Shown: piece by piece, positions 19,039 through 28,127 of the stretch | Layout: every line of letters begins with the position of its first letter | Position numbering within the stretch: the stretch's first letter is position 1 | Assembly (NCBI RefSeq): GCF_020829645.1 | Contig: NZ_JAIVFS010000008.1 | Coordinates: 94,188-158,187, forward strand | Length of the DNA stretch: 64,000 nucleotides | Source: Nostoc mirabile CHAB5784 | GTDB lineage: Bacteria > Cyanobacteriota > Cyanobacteriia > Cyanobacteriales > Nostocaceae | Direction: 5' to 3' | Notes under the pieces: model-generated | Database searches by the model: none | Seen by the model: the letters and a program-made list of their open reading frames with translations, nothing else | Told to the model about the DNA's origin: nothing | Program-made: the position numbers and the translations under genes

Positions 19039-19094
19039 TTGTATTCCGAGCTTCTTGCGCCATTTGAAATGGTATGTTTATTTCCGCGCCCACT
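19039..19094. repeat. Dispersed 55-bp repeat, copy 1
   Basis: It runs from ATTGTATTCC through CTTGCGCCATTTGAAATGG to CCGCGCCCAC. A nearly identical second copy lies in the same orientation at 23733-23787, differing only in a few bases after ATTGTATTCC. Confidence 0.85.
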
Positions 19095-19152
19095 GTACTA
19101 GGGTGGATTTACCAGCACCCCCAGAACCAACAATTAAGATTTTCTTCACCTT
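19093..19152 (-). pseudogene. Truncated start of a P-loop kinase-like gene
   Basis: The minus strand reads MKKILIVGSGGAGKSTL from a GTG near 19150, a Walker A motif in the exact setting of adenylate-kinase-like P-loop proteins. The frame runs into a stop about 20 codons in, where a dispersed 55-bp repeat (19039-19094) begins. The rest of the gene is absent, so this is a relic cut off by the repeat. Confidence 0.6.
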
Positions 19153-19278
19153 GTGTTTACATCTCGCTTTTCAAGCTCATGAGGATAAGCATTGCTCACC
19201 CAAATAACCGTCTTCAAGGCACCTCAATACGCCGCTACAATAGTACCACTATAAGGATTATGCCCAAATATTGATATT

Positions 19279-20784
19279 ATGACCATTGCTACGACCGTAA
19301 AAACTGAGTATGAAGCGATTATTGGCCTAGAAACCCATTGTCAGCTGAGTACCAACACCAAGATTTTCTCTAATAGCTCTACAGCATTCGGTGCTGACCC
19401 AAATACTAACATTGACCCGGTTTGTATGGGTTTACCTGGGGTCTTACCTGTACTCAATGAAAAAGTATTAGAATACGCCATCAAGGCTGGTTTGGCACTG
19501 AATTGTCAAATCGCTAGATATAGCAAATTTGACCGTAAACAGTATTTTTATCCTGACTTACCTAAAAATTACCAAATTTCTCAATATGATCTACCGATCG
19601 CAGAACATGGTTGGTTAGAAATTGAGTTGGTAGATGCTGAGGGGAATCCGACTCGTAAACGCATTGGGATCACACGTCTGCACATGGAAGAAGATGCTGG
19701 AAAATTGGTACACGCAGGTAGCGTTGGCGTTGGCGAAGCCTCTCGGAACGAGACTCGCCTCTCCGGTTCTTCGTATTCTCTGGTAGACTACAATCGCGCA
19801 GGTGTACCGTTAGTAGAAATTGTCTCCGAACCTGACTTGCGTTCTGGATTAGAAGCAGCTGAATATGCTGAAGAATTGCGCCGGATTGTGCGGTATCTCG
19901 GCGTGAGTGACGGTAATATGCAAGAAGGATCTCTGCGCTGCGATGTCAACATTTCTGTGCGTCCAGTGGGACGAAAGGAATTTGGCACTAAGGTAGAAAT
20001 TAAAAACATGAACTCGTTCAGCGCCATCCAACGAGCGATTGACTATGAAATTGAACGTCAAATTGCAGCAATCGTTGCAGGCGCGAGCATTATCCAAGAA
20101 ACTCGGCTGTGGGAAGAAGGCGCTCAACGCACAAGTAGTATGCGGGTGAAAGAAGGTTCTAGCGATTACCGTTACTTCCCCGAACCAGATTTAGCACCAA
20201 TTGAGGTGACAGATGCAGAATTAGAGAAATGGCGCAGCGAATTACCAGAATTACCAGCCCAAAAACGCCATCATTATGAAAGTGAGTTGGGGCTTTCGGC
20301 TTACGATGCGCGAGTGCTGACAGAAGATCGTTCAATAGCGGAATATTTTGAAACTGCTATCGCATCTGGAGCAAATCCGAAAGCTGCTGCAAACTGGATT
20401 ACTCAAGATATCGCAGCCCACCTCAATAAGCAAAAACTCAGTATTACTGAAATCGGCCTAACTCCCACCAATCTAGCTAATATCATCACTCGCATTGAAA
20501 CGGGCAAAATTAGTAATGCTCAAGCTAAAGAAAAGTTACCAGATTTGCTCACTGGTATTTCTCCTGAAAAAGCCTTTGCCGGTCAAGAGTTAATTACCGA
20601 TCCTAGTGTACTAGAACCCATCGTTGATGAAGTCATAGCTGCCAATCCCAAAGAACTAGAAAAGTATCGCAACGGTAACACCAACCTCAAAGGCTTCTTT
20701 GTCGGACAAGTTCTGAAAAAGACAGGCAAACGTGCTGATCCTAAGCTGACTAACGAATTGGTGGAGAAAAAACTGAACGCCTAG
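19279..20784 (+). CDS. gatB: Asp-tRNA(Asn)/Glu-tRNA(Gln) amidotransferase subunit B
   Basis: A protein of 501 residues; GatB is normally about 480-490. It is the tRNA-binding subunit of the GatCAB complex that turns Glu-tRNA(Gln) into Gln-tRNA(Gln). It has EAIIGLETHCQLST at the start, RKQYFYPDLPKNYQISQYD, the LHMEEDAGKLVH signature and DYNRAGVPLVEIVSEPDLR, then the C-terminal YqeY-like domain. An extra block SVGVGEASRNETR (about residues 148-159) splits the normally continuous stretch between LVHAG and RLSGSSYSLVDYNRAG; its DNA matches a dispersed intergenic repeat. The frame is kept, and because GatB is essential the product is probably functional. No gatA or gatC lies nearby. Confidence 0.97.
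   Translation: MTIATTVKTEYEAIIGLETHCQLSTNTKIFSNSSTAFGADPNTNIDPVCMGLPGVLPVLNEKVLEYAIKAGLALNCQIARYSKFDRKQYFYPDLPKNYQISQYDLPIAEHGWLEIELVDAEGNPTRKRIGITRLHMEEDAGKLVHAGSVGVGEASRNETRLSGSSYSLVDYNRAGVPLVEIVSEPDLRSGLEAAEYAEELRRIVRYLGVSDGNMQEGSLRCDVNISVRPVGRKEFGTKVEIKNMNSFSAIQRAIDYEIERQIAAIVAGASIIQETRLWEEGAQRTSSMRVKEGSSDYRYFPEPDLAPIEVTDAELEKWRSELPELPAQKRHHYESELGLSAYDARVLTEDRSIAEYFETAIASGANPKAAANWITQDIAAHLNKQKLSITEIGLTPTNLANIITRIETGKISNAQAKEKLPDLLTGISPEKAFAGQELITDPSVLEPIVDEVIAANPKELEKYRNGNTNLKGFFVGQVLKKTGKRADPKLTNELVEKKLNA
19724..19765 (+). repeat. Dispersed hairpin repeat in frame in gatB
   Basis: GCGTTGGCGAAGCCTCTCGG followed by AACGAGACTCGCC. The core TCTCGGAACGAGA can form a small hairpin. Related blocks lie between genes at 3.09-3.14 kb (GTCGGAACGAGCGTC) and 33.71-33.74 kb (GCGTAGCGTCTCGTAGAGAA). 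Confidence 0.7.
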
Positions 20785-20880
20785 TACCGCAAGGCAAAAG
20801 TCACGCATTCACGCATTCAAAAGTTTTGTATATCAAGGCTCTTGCAAGTTTTAAAATAGTAGCTTGATTTACGCCCTGCT

Positions 20881-21108
20881 GTACTAGTGGTTTGTCTCAT
20901 TAAATTTCCTGGGTTCGTAGTAGGCACTGAAGTGCTTAAAAATCTAGTAGGACTTACGCAAAATATCTCTCAAACTCTGATTTCTCCGTGTACTCTGCGC
21001 CTAATAAGGTTCGTTATTCCGTAACTCTTGCGTAAGTCCTATCTAGGACTAAAGTCCTTACTACGAACTTGTTCACCCCTCGTAACTAATGGGACAGACT
21101 ACTAGTAC
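20881..21108. mobile_element. Nested MITE-like elements
   Basis: The outer terminal inverted repeat is GTACTAGTGGTTTGTCTCAT at 20881-20900, matched by the complement at 21087-21108 with three mismatches. Inside it is a second pair, GTTCGTAGTA (20913) and TACTACGAAC (21059). Inside that is a third, AGGACTTACGCAA (20949) and TTGCGTAAGTCCT (21028). There is no coding capacity. The innermost ends belong to the GGACTTACGCA family also seen at 48.90 and 62.02 kb. Confidence 0.8.
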
Positions 21109-21279
21109 TCTGTCAAGTCAAGTTTGCTGAGTGAGGGATGCAGAGGCACAGGGGAGCAGAAGGGAATTGCAGTAAGTCTTTCACCAATTCACAAGTAAGT
21201 ATTTTCCCGGTGATTCTTCACCAAATCTTCATATAAAAACTGGTGACACCTCGCATACCTAAAATGCTATGCTGTGCTA

Positions 21280-21331
21280 AGTAGATGCACCCTGATGATC
21301 TGGAGAGCTGCCTAAGTGGCTCTCTTTTTTA
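21280..21331 (+). ncRNA. Candidate small RNA, copy 1
   Basis: A TATGCT box at 21268-21273 precedes a ~50-nt stretch with AGATGCACCCTGATGATCTG, ending in a terminator hairpin GAGAGC-loop-GCTCTC plus six T. The same layout, base for base in spacing, is repeated at 21433-21486. No open reading frame explains it, and I cannot match it to a named RNA family. Confidence 0.55.
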
Positions 21332-21432
21332 TTTGAGTTCTGTGGTATTTACGTAAAAGCTTCATCAAATTTTTAGAAATAATTGGAATAGATAAGTATT
21401 AACCCTTACACAAAAAGTGATATGGTGTAATA

Positions 21433-21486
21433 AAAAGATGCACCGTAATGATCTGGAGAGCGACCCAAGTGGCTCTCCTTTTTTGC
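21433..21486 (+). ncRNA. Candidate small RNA, copy 2
   Basis: A TATGGT box at 21421-21426, then AGATGCACCGTAATGATCTG and a terminator GGAGAGC-loop-GCTCTCC plus six T. It aligns with copy 1 without gaps across the box, transcribed part and hairpin. Differences fall in the loop and upstream, and one stem end gains a G-C pair. Confidence 0.55.
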
Positions 21487-21669
21487 TTTTGTCTTTCGTC
21501 ATAAGAAAGGTAAAAACAATTATGCTAATTGCCAACTAGTGCATTATTATTGCCATCAGCAAATAAACTCACAATAAAAGGAATTTTAAAAAATAATTTG
21601 CGATTCCTGTATCCACTCATTAATTAATTACTTAAACTCCTTCACAATAAATCAAACTATTAAAATAAA

Positions 21670-21696
21670 TTAGCACTAACAAGCTTTGAGTGCTAA
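21670..21696. promoter_or_regulatory. CIRCE operator (HrcA binding site)
   Basis: TTAGCACTA, nine bases, GAGTGCTAA. The CIRCE consensus is TTAGCACTC-N9-GAGTGCTAA, so 17 of 18 arm bases match and the spacer length is exact. It sits directly upstream of a sigma-70-like promoter. Confidence 0.85.
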
Positions 21697-21699
21697 TTA

Positions 21700-21729
21700 T
21701 TGACTGAGATTTAATGCTTATGATATAGA
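21700..21729 (+). promoter_or_regulatory. Promoter of the CIRCE-controlled orphan gene
   Basis: TTGACT at 21700-21705, 18-bp spacer, TATAGA at 21724-21729. The CIRCE element ends three bases upstream of the -35 box. Transcription would start near 21736, giving a leader of about 95 nt before the gene at 21831. Confidence 0.65.
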
Positions 21730-21830
21730 TATAAACTATACTTTTTCTAGATGCTTTAGCTATTTATTAGACGTTATGTTAGAAAAAACTAAAGCTTTAC
21801 TGCAAGTAATTTAAAATTGGGAGTGCTAGC

Positions 21831-22181
21831 ATGAAATACACTTTTGATATTGTCGGAGTATCTCCACTTTTGCAGTTTTTTAATCACCAACAGCAAAATG
21901 GGCAAAAACCACCCCACCAAGGCGTGGAATACTTGGGAATGCATACCTGTACACTAGATACGTTTCTAGAATCAGTGGAATCAGTTCCAGCAAAGTGGGA
22001 TTGGAATCTCGATCAAGTGGTAGATACCGTGATTCAGTTTTGGTTGAATAACTCAGACAGCATTCGTTATTGGAAAGTACGTTTAACTGATGCTGGTAAG
22101 GATAATTTACTAGTCGCAAGATTGGCGGATATAACCGCCTTACAAGCTGAATTTGAATCTTTACTAGATAAGGAGTGGTGA
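21831..22181 (+). CDS. Conserved cyanobacterial hypothetical protein, probably heat-inducible
   Basis: A soluble protein of 116 residues, rich in Trp, Gln and Asp, starting MKYTFDIVGVSPLLQFFNHQ and ending with the acidic helix ALQAEFESLLDKEW. I recognise no named domain and see no signal peptide or membrane segment. GGGAG lies about 10 bases before the ATG as a ribosome-binding site. The upstream CIRCE site and promoter suggest repression by HrcA and induction on heat stress (inference from the operator). The gene is transcribed alone; a GC hairpin follows at 22213. Confidence 0.75.
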   Translation: MKYTFDIVGVSPLLQFFNHQQQNGQKPPHQGVEYLGMHTCTLDTFLESVESVPAKWDWNLDQVVDTVIQFWLNNSDSIRYWKVRLTDAGKDNLLVARLADITALQAEFESLLDKEW

Positions 22182-22212
22182 AGAGATAGGTTAAATTGAA
22201 AAAAAATTCAGG

Positions 22213-22235
22213 GGCGGAGCAACTCTTTCTCCGCC
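22213..22235. terminator. Possible terminator hairpin
   Basis: GGCGGAG, 9-base loop, CTCCGCC, 32 bases after the stop. There is no good T-run on the plus strand, so its role as a terminator is uncertain. The remaining ~400 bp up to 22634 holds no gene or clear repeat. Confidence 0.45.
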
Positions 22236-22634
22236 TTCAGTGAGAATGCACGCTTTTTTCTATTGTTCTCGTTTTCAAGTGCTTTGAGAACTTTGAGATA
22301 TAAATTTTTTAATAGTATTTTTTAAGACGTTGGCGTTCATTTTAACACTGATGCAGATTTTACTTATGTGTATGCATACAAATCATACAAACCCAATATT
22401 TGCCAAACTTTCTTTTTGAGGATTGTTGTGCCCTAGAACAATTGCAAATTCAGGGTTTGAGATTATAGCCAGCTAAAAATTCCAACTTAATTGGTCTAAA
22501 ATATAGCGCTTAGTGTTGACAATTTTTCAAGAATCGAATAACAAGGTGGCAGCAGCATTAAAAAAAGCGTTAGTGCATTCCTACCTAGAAACTAATTAAC
22601 GCCCTTCATTAAACTTCATACGGTTAACATAATT

Positions 22635-22871
22635 ATGCCAGAAAATACGGATTACAAAGCTTCCAAATCAGACAATCAAGCTATTGCCTATAAAGAACGC
22701 CTCAATTCTTGGGCGATCGCGCGTCTACTTCCTAATACGCAACGCGAGATTGTTGCTCGCTTCCGCAGCCGTTCTGATGCCGAAGGCTATATGCGGCACC
22801 TCCCCCAGGAAAGAGCAAATGCTTCCTACATGGTTGTTTTTGATTGTCAACGCCAAGAAGTTGTGATTTAA
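22635..22871 (+). CDS. Small conserved hypothetical protein
   Basis: A basic protein of 78 residues: MPENTDYKASKSDNQAIAYK, then RLNSWAIARLLPNTQREIVARF, RSRSDAEGYMRHL and a C-terminal beta strand YMVVFDCQRQEVVI. The RFRSRSDAEGYMRHLPQE pattern, followed by strands, resembles a small SPOR-like or single-domain binding fold, but I do not recognise a family with certainty. The ATG has no clear Shine-Dalgarno sequence. A hairpin follows 35 bases after the stop. Codon use is like that of neighbouring genes, so I consider it real. Confidence 0.65.
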   Translation: MPENTDYKASKSDNQAIAYKERLNSWAIARLLPNTQREIVARFRSRSDAEGYMRHLPQERANASYMVVFDCQRQEVVI

Positions 22872-22905
22872 GGTATAAGTATAGGCAATAGACCTATCTT
22901 ATAAA

Positions 22906-22938
22906 GAGGGCAGTTTTTCGTAAGCTCGAACTGCCCTC
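22906..22938 (+). terminator. Hairpin after the 78-residue ORF
   Basis: GAGGGCAGTT, loop, AACTGCCCTC: a perfect 10-bp stem. It is followed by TGCCTTCC rather than a strong T-run. Confidence 0.55.
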
Positions 22939-22967
22939 TGCCTTCCTCGGTAAAAAAATTAAAAATG

Positions 22968-22995
22968 TGTAGGCGTAGCCCATCAAAGACATCGC
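22968..22995 (-). repeat. Dispersed GATGTCT...GGGCTACGCC repeat, intergenic copy
   Basis: The minus strand reads GCGATGTCTTTGATGGGCTA followed by CGCCTACA. It is the same family as the in-frame copies at 11.3 kb (STAND gene) and 51.84 kb (sirB). Confidence 0.65.
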
Positions 22996-23062
22996 TTACA
23001 ACTCCAGATTGCAATTCACGCTTCACTTAAAAATTCTCGATGTTGTCAACGAGCATATCGAC

Positions 23063-23218
23063 CAATACAGTTGAGTTAACGCTAAAAACCTTAAACTGTG
23101 TAGGTTGGGTTGAGGAACGTAGCAAGATCCCGCAGGGTAACCCAACATTTCCGGGGCTTTGTTGGGTTGCGCTTTGCTTAACCCAACAAAGCAATTTTTC
23201 ACAAAGCCAAGCGTATTG
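23063..23218. mobile_element. 156-bp non-autonomous element with target-site duplication
   Basis: The ends are CAATACAGTTGAGTTAACGC and (inverted) CAATACGCTTGGCTTTGTG. The element is flanked by GCATATCGAC at 23053-23062 and again at 23219-23228, a perfect 10-bp duplication (11 if the next C is counted). The inside carries AGGTTGGGTTGAGG and AACCCAACA. Both ends occur again at 49.22-49.70 kb, where the interior holds a 21-bp tandem array. Confidence 0.85.
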
Positions 23219-23352
23219 GCATATCGACCTTTGTATTTTACGTTTTCAAATCCCAGTTTCCGAGCCGCCCTTGCCAATTCAGCAGACAGTAAGCCTTTGC
23301 GCGTAGGGTGTTGGTAAGCCAGTAACTTTAAGTTTATTCGCGTCAGCACCAC
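23219..23352 (-). other. Small ORF interrupted by the 156-bp element
   Basis: The minus strand encodes MVLTRINLKLLAYQHPTRKG then AELARAARKLGFENVKYKGR before entering the element. Removing the element and one duplication leaves a frame that stops one codon later. I do not recognise the product. It may be a real ~45-residue protein or a fragment. Confidence 0.3.
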
Positions 23353-23438
23353 ATTAGCGATCGCGTCTCATACAGAAGCCTAGTACCGCTTGGCGGAAGT
23401 CAGCCCCTTCCCTACGGGACGCACTCGCGTTCGGGGAA

Positions 23439-23637
23439 GTCATATTATGTCCGCATAATTAGTTATGATTCCCACAGTCATTGCACCCCACCCCGACAAT
23501 CGTCGCTTTGTCTCCCCTCCTGCTTGCGAGGAGGGGATTAAGGGGAGCCAGTGCGGTCTTGGGGTCTCCCCAAGTGGAGCCGGATAGCGTGTGGGGTTCT
23601 TCGGGTTTAATAAGTAATCAAGCGGACATGATATCAC
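23439..23637. mobile_element. MITE-like element with TGTCCGC ends
   Basis: Terminal inverted repeats are GTCATATTATGTCCGCATAA at 23439 and the inverted counterpart ending AGCGGACATGATATCAC at 23637 (about 23 bp, five mismatches). The inside has a CCCCTCCTGC...GAGGAGGGG hairpin. No coding capacity. Confidence 0.65.
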
Positions 23638-23732
23638 GCATTCACGCATTCAAAAATTTTGAACCCCATAAATAAATTTAGTTGCTCTGTACCTTTTTAT
23701 TTCTGGTCACGCATTCACGCATAATTGTATGA

Positions 23733-23787
23733 ATTGTATTCCAACCTCTTGCGCCATTTGAAATGGTATGTTTATTTCCGCGCCCAC
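23733..23787. repeat. Dispersed 55-bp repeat, copy 2
   Basis: This copy is in the same orientation as that at 19039-19094, with CTTGCGCCATTTGAAATGG identical. To the left lie CACGCATTCACGCAT repeats, also present at 20.80 and 23.63 kb. Confidence 0.8.
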
Positions 23788-23984
23788 CTACTTAGTACAG
23801 ACAATTTCCTGCTATCAAAAAAGCAATAATTATAACCATAAATTATTAAGTTTTCCTGAGAAGATTATATCCAAATATCTAACTTATAAGTAAACTCCGT
23901 AATTGCCCCCTTGCTATTGATATTTGAGATTACTTAAAAGTAAAGGTTAGCGCAATAAGCCCTGAAAGTGCTGGAGGGTTAATA

Positions 23985-26900
23985 GTGGTCAAACAGCACC
24001 GATATAACTGGTTCAAAGCTGTGAAATTTTTCCGCAAACGAGAATTACTAGCGCTGTTGCTGGGGATTTTCTTCTCAATTTCTATAGTTTTACTCTGGCA
24101 GAGACTTTTAATCCAAACTCCGGGGTTATTAACACAATTAGTATTGATTGCAGGGTTATTGGTTATTGTCACACTGACATTATCAATCTATTTTGTCTTG
24201 ATAATGCAGGCAAATAACCAACAGATAACAGCAGAAAATCAGGATTTAACTCACAAGATTTTTGAACTGAAACAGGTAGAAGCTACCCTTTGCACCAGCG
24301 AAAATCGTTTGCGGCAGTTGCTGGAAACTGTTAAAGTCATCCCTTGGGAATTAGACTTGAAAACTTGGCGATTTATTTACGTTGGGCCGCAAGCGGTAAA
24401 CTTGCTAAATTATCCGATCGCAGAGTGGTACGAAGAAAATTTTTGGATCAATCATCTACATCCACATGACTTGGAAAAGTCTCTTCGTTTTTGCCAAGAA
24501 GCAACTGCTAGGTGCGAAAATCACGAATTTGAATACCGGATGTTAGCGGCCGATGGGCGAGTTGTTTGGCTGCGAGATGTTGTTAGCGTAATTGAGCAAG
24601 CAGGAAGTCCTACTATGCTGAGAGGGTTTATGTTTGACATTACTGATTTGAAGCTGGTTGAAGAAACCTTGAGGCTGAGAGAGAGGGCACTTGCTGCTAC
24701 CAGTAATGGAATTATTATTGTCGATGCCAGACTCGCCGATCATCCAGTTATTTACGTCAACTCAGCTTTTGAGCAAATAACAGGCTACAGTGCTACTGAT
24801 GTGATTGGGCAAAACTGTCGATTTTTGCAACGCACAGATACCCAGCAACCAGCACTCAATGAACTGCGCTCATCTATTCAAGGTGGAACAAGTTGCAAAG
24901 TTGTTCTCCGCAACTATCGCAAAGATGGGACTTTATTCTGGAATGAATTGAGTATTTCTCCTATCCATGACGAAAATGGTAACTTAAGCCACTTCATTGG
25001 AATTCAGACAGATATTAGCTTACGCAAACTTGCCGAAGCCAGTCTGCATCGGCAAGCCCTCACCTTTGAAAACATGCATGATGGCGTAATAATCACAGAT
25101 TTAACCGGAAATATTATTGACTGGAATTCTGCTGCCGAAAGCATGTTTGGCTATAGCAAAGCAGAGGTTTTAGCTAAAACTCCCAGTATTTTGTATAAAC
25201 CGGAAGAAGCCGCAGTGCTGACCAACAAAATTTTTGAAAGACTCAACCAGCAAGGACGCTGGTCAGGGGAAATCCACTTTATTCGCAAAGATGGCAGTGA
25301 GGGGATTTCCGAAACAACCATAATCTCTTTACAGGATGAACAGGGGGAAACTGTTGCCACTGTTGGCATTAATCACGACATTACCGAAAACAAACGAGCC
25401 AAAGAAGCACTGCAACGGCAATTACATCGAACTCTACTACTTGAACAAATTACTCAAGAAATTCGTCAAAGTCTTGATAGCAGAAAAATATTTGAGACGG
25501 CTGCTACCCAAATTGGCAAAGCATTTGGAGTTGAACGCTGTCTGATCCATTCTTCGATTAGCGACCCCACACCCCAAATTCCTTTAGTAGCAGAGTATAG
25601 TACACTCCCTGGTTATTGCTCCATGTTGAAATTGGAAGTTCCCATGACCAATAATCCTCATGCGGAGCAGATGATGGCACAAGAAATAGCGATCGCTTCT
25701 CCCAATGTGTACGTTGATCCTTTACTCCAGGCGGTTGAACCTATTTGCCGACAAATTGGGCTGAAGTCTATGCTGTCAATTCGCACCTCCTATCAAGGAG
25801 AACCCAATGGTGCGATCGGCTTACATCAGTACAGCTATTTTCGCCAGTGGACACAAGACGAAATCGAATTACTAGAAGCAGTGGCGGCTCAACTGGGTAT
25901 TGCTCTAGCACAGGCTCACTTACTGGAGCAAGAAACCCGCCAACGTGAAGAACTTACCTTGAAAAACTTTGCCTTAGAGCAGGCAAAACGTCAGGCAGAA
26001 GCCGCAAATCGGGCAAAAAGTGAGTTTTTGGCGATGATGAGCCACGAAATTCGGACTCCAATGAATGCTGTTATTGGCATGACTAATTTATTGCTGGATA
26101 CTGACCTCACGCCTGAACAGCAAGACTTAGTGGAAACAGTTCGCAGTAGCGGAGATGCTTTGCTCACCATCATCAACGACATTCTAGATTTCTCTAAAAT
26201 TGAGTCAGGCAAACTGGAATTAGAAGAACAACCTTTTGATTTGAGAGCTTGTGTGGAGCAGGCTATTTCTCTATTAGCTCAGAAAGCTGCCCAAAAGGAT
26301 ATCGAACTAGCTTACCTGATCCAGCCGCAAGTTCCGACTCAAATCATCGGCGATATGACACGTCTGCGTCAAGTCTTGATGAATCTTCTCAACAATGCCA
26401 TTAAATTTACTGAAAATGGAGAAGTGCTACTCTCTGTTGATCTGGGCATTGGGGACTGGGGACAAGGAAAGCAGGAGGAAAATTCCTCTTTTCTGCACCC
26501 TTCCCAGTCGCCTATACCTGTTGGAGAGCCGCAACTTCTCTGCGAAATTCAATTTGCTATCAAAGATACAGGTATTGGTATCGCACCAGAGAAAATAGAG
26601 CGATTGTTTCAACCCTTCACTCAGGCTGATGTTTCCATGACTCGACGCTATGGCGGCACAGGATTGGGACTGGCCATTAGTAAGCGGCTCAGTAAGATGA
26701 TGGGCGGCACTCTTTGGGTGGAAAGTCAAGGGTTTGTCGGTGGCAATCCTAAACCTCTATGGAAAGGTGGAAAATTTTCCCAAGGTTCAACATTCTACTT
26801 CACTATTACGACGAAAGTGGCTGCTGTGTTAGAACAAGCTGAATTAAGCAGTTCATCAGTGCAGCTTGCGTCCAAGCGCCTGTTGATTGTGGATGACAAT

Positions 26901-28127
26901 CTGATCAATCGCCAAATTCTCACCTTACAAGCAGAGTCTTTGAAGATGCAAGCTTATGCTGCCAAATCTGGTAAAGAAGCTTTAGCTCAACTTGCTAAGG
27001 GAACGCAGTTTGATATTGCCATTTTAGATATGCAGATGCCGGAAATGGATGGTATAACCCTAGCTCGTCAAATCCGCAAGCAACCTAGTTGTCAAAATCT
27101 GCCTTTGGTGATTCTGACTTCTTTGGGTAGACTAGAAACTTCCTCTGATTTTAATGATGTCCAGTTTGCCGCCTCTTTGAGCAAACCGATCAAACAGTCT
27201 CAATTCTACGATGTTATTACCCGTGTTTTGGGAAATCAGCCAATCCCAGCGAGTATTTCTCATTTTCCATTGGTTGATCGGCATTTAGCTCATCGACTGC
27301 CACTGCGGATTCTTCTGGCAGAAGATACAGTTGTCAATCAGAAAGTTGCCCTACGGATGCTACAGAAAATGGGTTATGTGGCGGATGTCGTAGCCAATGG
27401 GGTAGAAGTGCTCAAGGCTTTGCAAAAACAACCCTATGACGTAGTGTTGATGGATGTCCACATGCCCAAAATGGATGGGTTAGAAGCAACTCGGAGAATC
27501 TATCAAGAATGGGGAGTGGGCTTTCGTCCCCATATCATTGCGATAACTGCTAATGCAATGCGGGGCGATCGCGAAGTCTGTCTTGCTGCTGGTATGGATG
27601 ACTACATTAGCAAACCAATTCAGCTTCAAGAGTTAGCCGAGGCACTCAGCAAATGCCCACCTCAAAGAAGTTTTGAATTTACTTCGAGAGGAAAACAAGG
27701 TAAAGTGATGTCCTTAGAATTGCAACCTTTGCAAAATATCATCCAGTCAGAGCAAAACCAGACATTAAAAACCGCTAAAATCGATGCCAAAATTCTCCAA
27801 TCCTTGCAGAATATGCTCAGAGGAGATCGTGTGGCATTTGTTGAACTGATTGAGTGTTATCTTACAGAGACACCCAGACTGGTACAAGATATCAGCACAG
27901 CTATCACAACTCAGGATGCCCAGACTCTATGGTACACAGCCCACCAACTTAAGTCTAGCAGTGCTTCTGTTGGAGCGATCGCCCTGGCACAGCTTTGCAA
28001 GGTGTTAGAAGCACAGGGATGCAGCAGTAAATTAGAAAACAGCCTAGAATTAATCTCACAACTATATCAGGAATATGAACAAGTTAAAACTGCTTTAGAA
28101 CAAGAACTTGCGAAGGAATTACCATGA
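23985..28127 (+). CDS. Hybrid histidine kinase: 2 TM, PAS, LOV, PAS, GAF, HisKA, HATPase, REC, REC, HPt
   Basis: A protein of 1380 residues with a GTG start after GGAGGG. Two membrane helices lie at about 20-70. PAS-1 spans 105-225. PAS-2 (about 228-352) is a LOV domain: GQNCRFLQ with photoactive Cys278, [13 protein letters not shown] and FIGIQTDIS, the flavin-binding pattern of blue-light sensors. PAS-3 (about 355-475) and a GAF domain (480-650) follow. HisKA has MSHEIRTP (phospho-acceptor His687); the HATPase domain has a DTGIGI box and a [10 protein letters not shown] box. Two receivers carry Asp1015 and Asp1157, and the HPt domain has His1320 in AHQLKSSS. Thus a complete phosphorelay lies in one membrane protein. 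The kinase domain contains an unusual ~30-residue insert read from GGGCATTGGGGACTGGGG repeat DNA (26.44-26.53 kb). It overlaps the next gene by ATGA. Confidence 0.93.
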   Translation: MVKQHRYNWFKAVKFFRKRELLALLLGIFFSISIVLLWQRLLIQTPGLLTQLVLIAGLLVIVTLTLSIYFVLIMQANNQQITAENQDLTHKIFELKQVEATLCTSENRLRQLLETVKVIPWELDLKTWRFIYVGPQAVNLLNYPIAEWYEENFWINHLHPHDLEKSLRFCQEATARCENHEFEYRMLAADGRVVWLRDVVSVIEQAGSPTMLRGFMFDITDLKLVEETLRLRERALAATSNGIIIVDARLADHPVIYVNSAFEQITGYSATDVIGQNCRFLQRTDTQQPALNELRSSIQGGTSCKVVLRNYRKDGTLFWNELSISPIHDENGNLSHFIGIQTDISLRKLAEASLHRQALTFENMHDGVIITDLTGNIIDWNSAAESMFGYSKAEVLAKTPSILYKPEEAAVLTNKIFERLNQQGRWSGEIHFIRKDGSEGISETTIISLQDEQGETVATVGINHDITENKRAKEALQRQLHRTLLLEQITQEIRQSLDSRKIFETAATQIGKAFGVERCLIHSSISDPTPQIPLVAEYSTLPGYCSMLKLEVPMTNNPHAEQMMAQEIAIASPNVYVDPLLQAVEPICRQIGLKSMLSIRTSYQGEPNGAIGLHQYSYFRQWTQDEIELLEAVAAQLGIALAQAHLLEQETRQREELTLKNFALEQAKRQAEAANRAKSEFLAMMSHEIRTPMNAVIGMTNLLLDTDLTPEQQDLVETVRSSGDALLTIINDILDFSKIESGKLELEEQPFDLRACVEQAISLLAQKAAQKDIELAYLIQPQVPTQIIGDMTRLRQVLMNLLNNAIKFTENGEVLLSVDLGIGDWGQGKQEENSSFLHPSQSPIPVGEPQLLCEIQFAIKDTGIGIAPEKIERLFQPFTQADVSMTRRYGGTGLGLAISKRLSKMMGGTLWVESQGFVGGNPKPLWKGGKFSQGSTFYFTITTKVAAVLEQAELSSSSVQLASKRLLIVDDNLINRQILTLQAESLKMQAYAAKSGKEALAQLAKGTQFDIAILDMQMPEMDGITLARQIRKQPSCQNLPLVILTSLGRLETSSDFNDVQFAASLSKPIKQSQFYDVITRVLGNQPIPASISHFPLVDRHLAHRLPLRILLAEDTVVNQKVALRMLQKMGYVADVVANGVEVLKALQKQPYDVVLMDVHMPKMDGLEATRRIYQEWGVGFRPHIIAITANAMRGDREVCLAAGMDDYISKPIQLQELAEALSKCPPQRSFEFTSRGKQGKVMSLELQPLQNIIQSEQNQTLKTAKIDAKILQSLQNMLRGDRVAFVELIECYLTETPRLVQDISTAITTQDAQTLWYTAHQLKSSSASVGAIALAQLCKVLEAQGCSSKLENSLELISQLYQEYEQVKTALEQELAKELP
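26440..26535 (+). repeat. STRR-derived insert in the kinase ATPase domain
   Basis: GGGCATTGGGGACTGGGGAC is the same heptamer-type sequence found between genes at 2.68 and 57.79 kb. It encodes [15 protein letters not shown] and following residues between the strand GEVLLSVDL and the strand before the DTGIGI box. Confidence 0.6.

Noticed and set aside
23481..23675. 64-codon ORF inside the TGTCCGC element
   Set aside because: It crosses the element hairpin and end, and lacks any coding signature.
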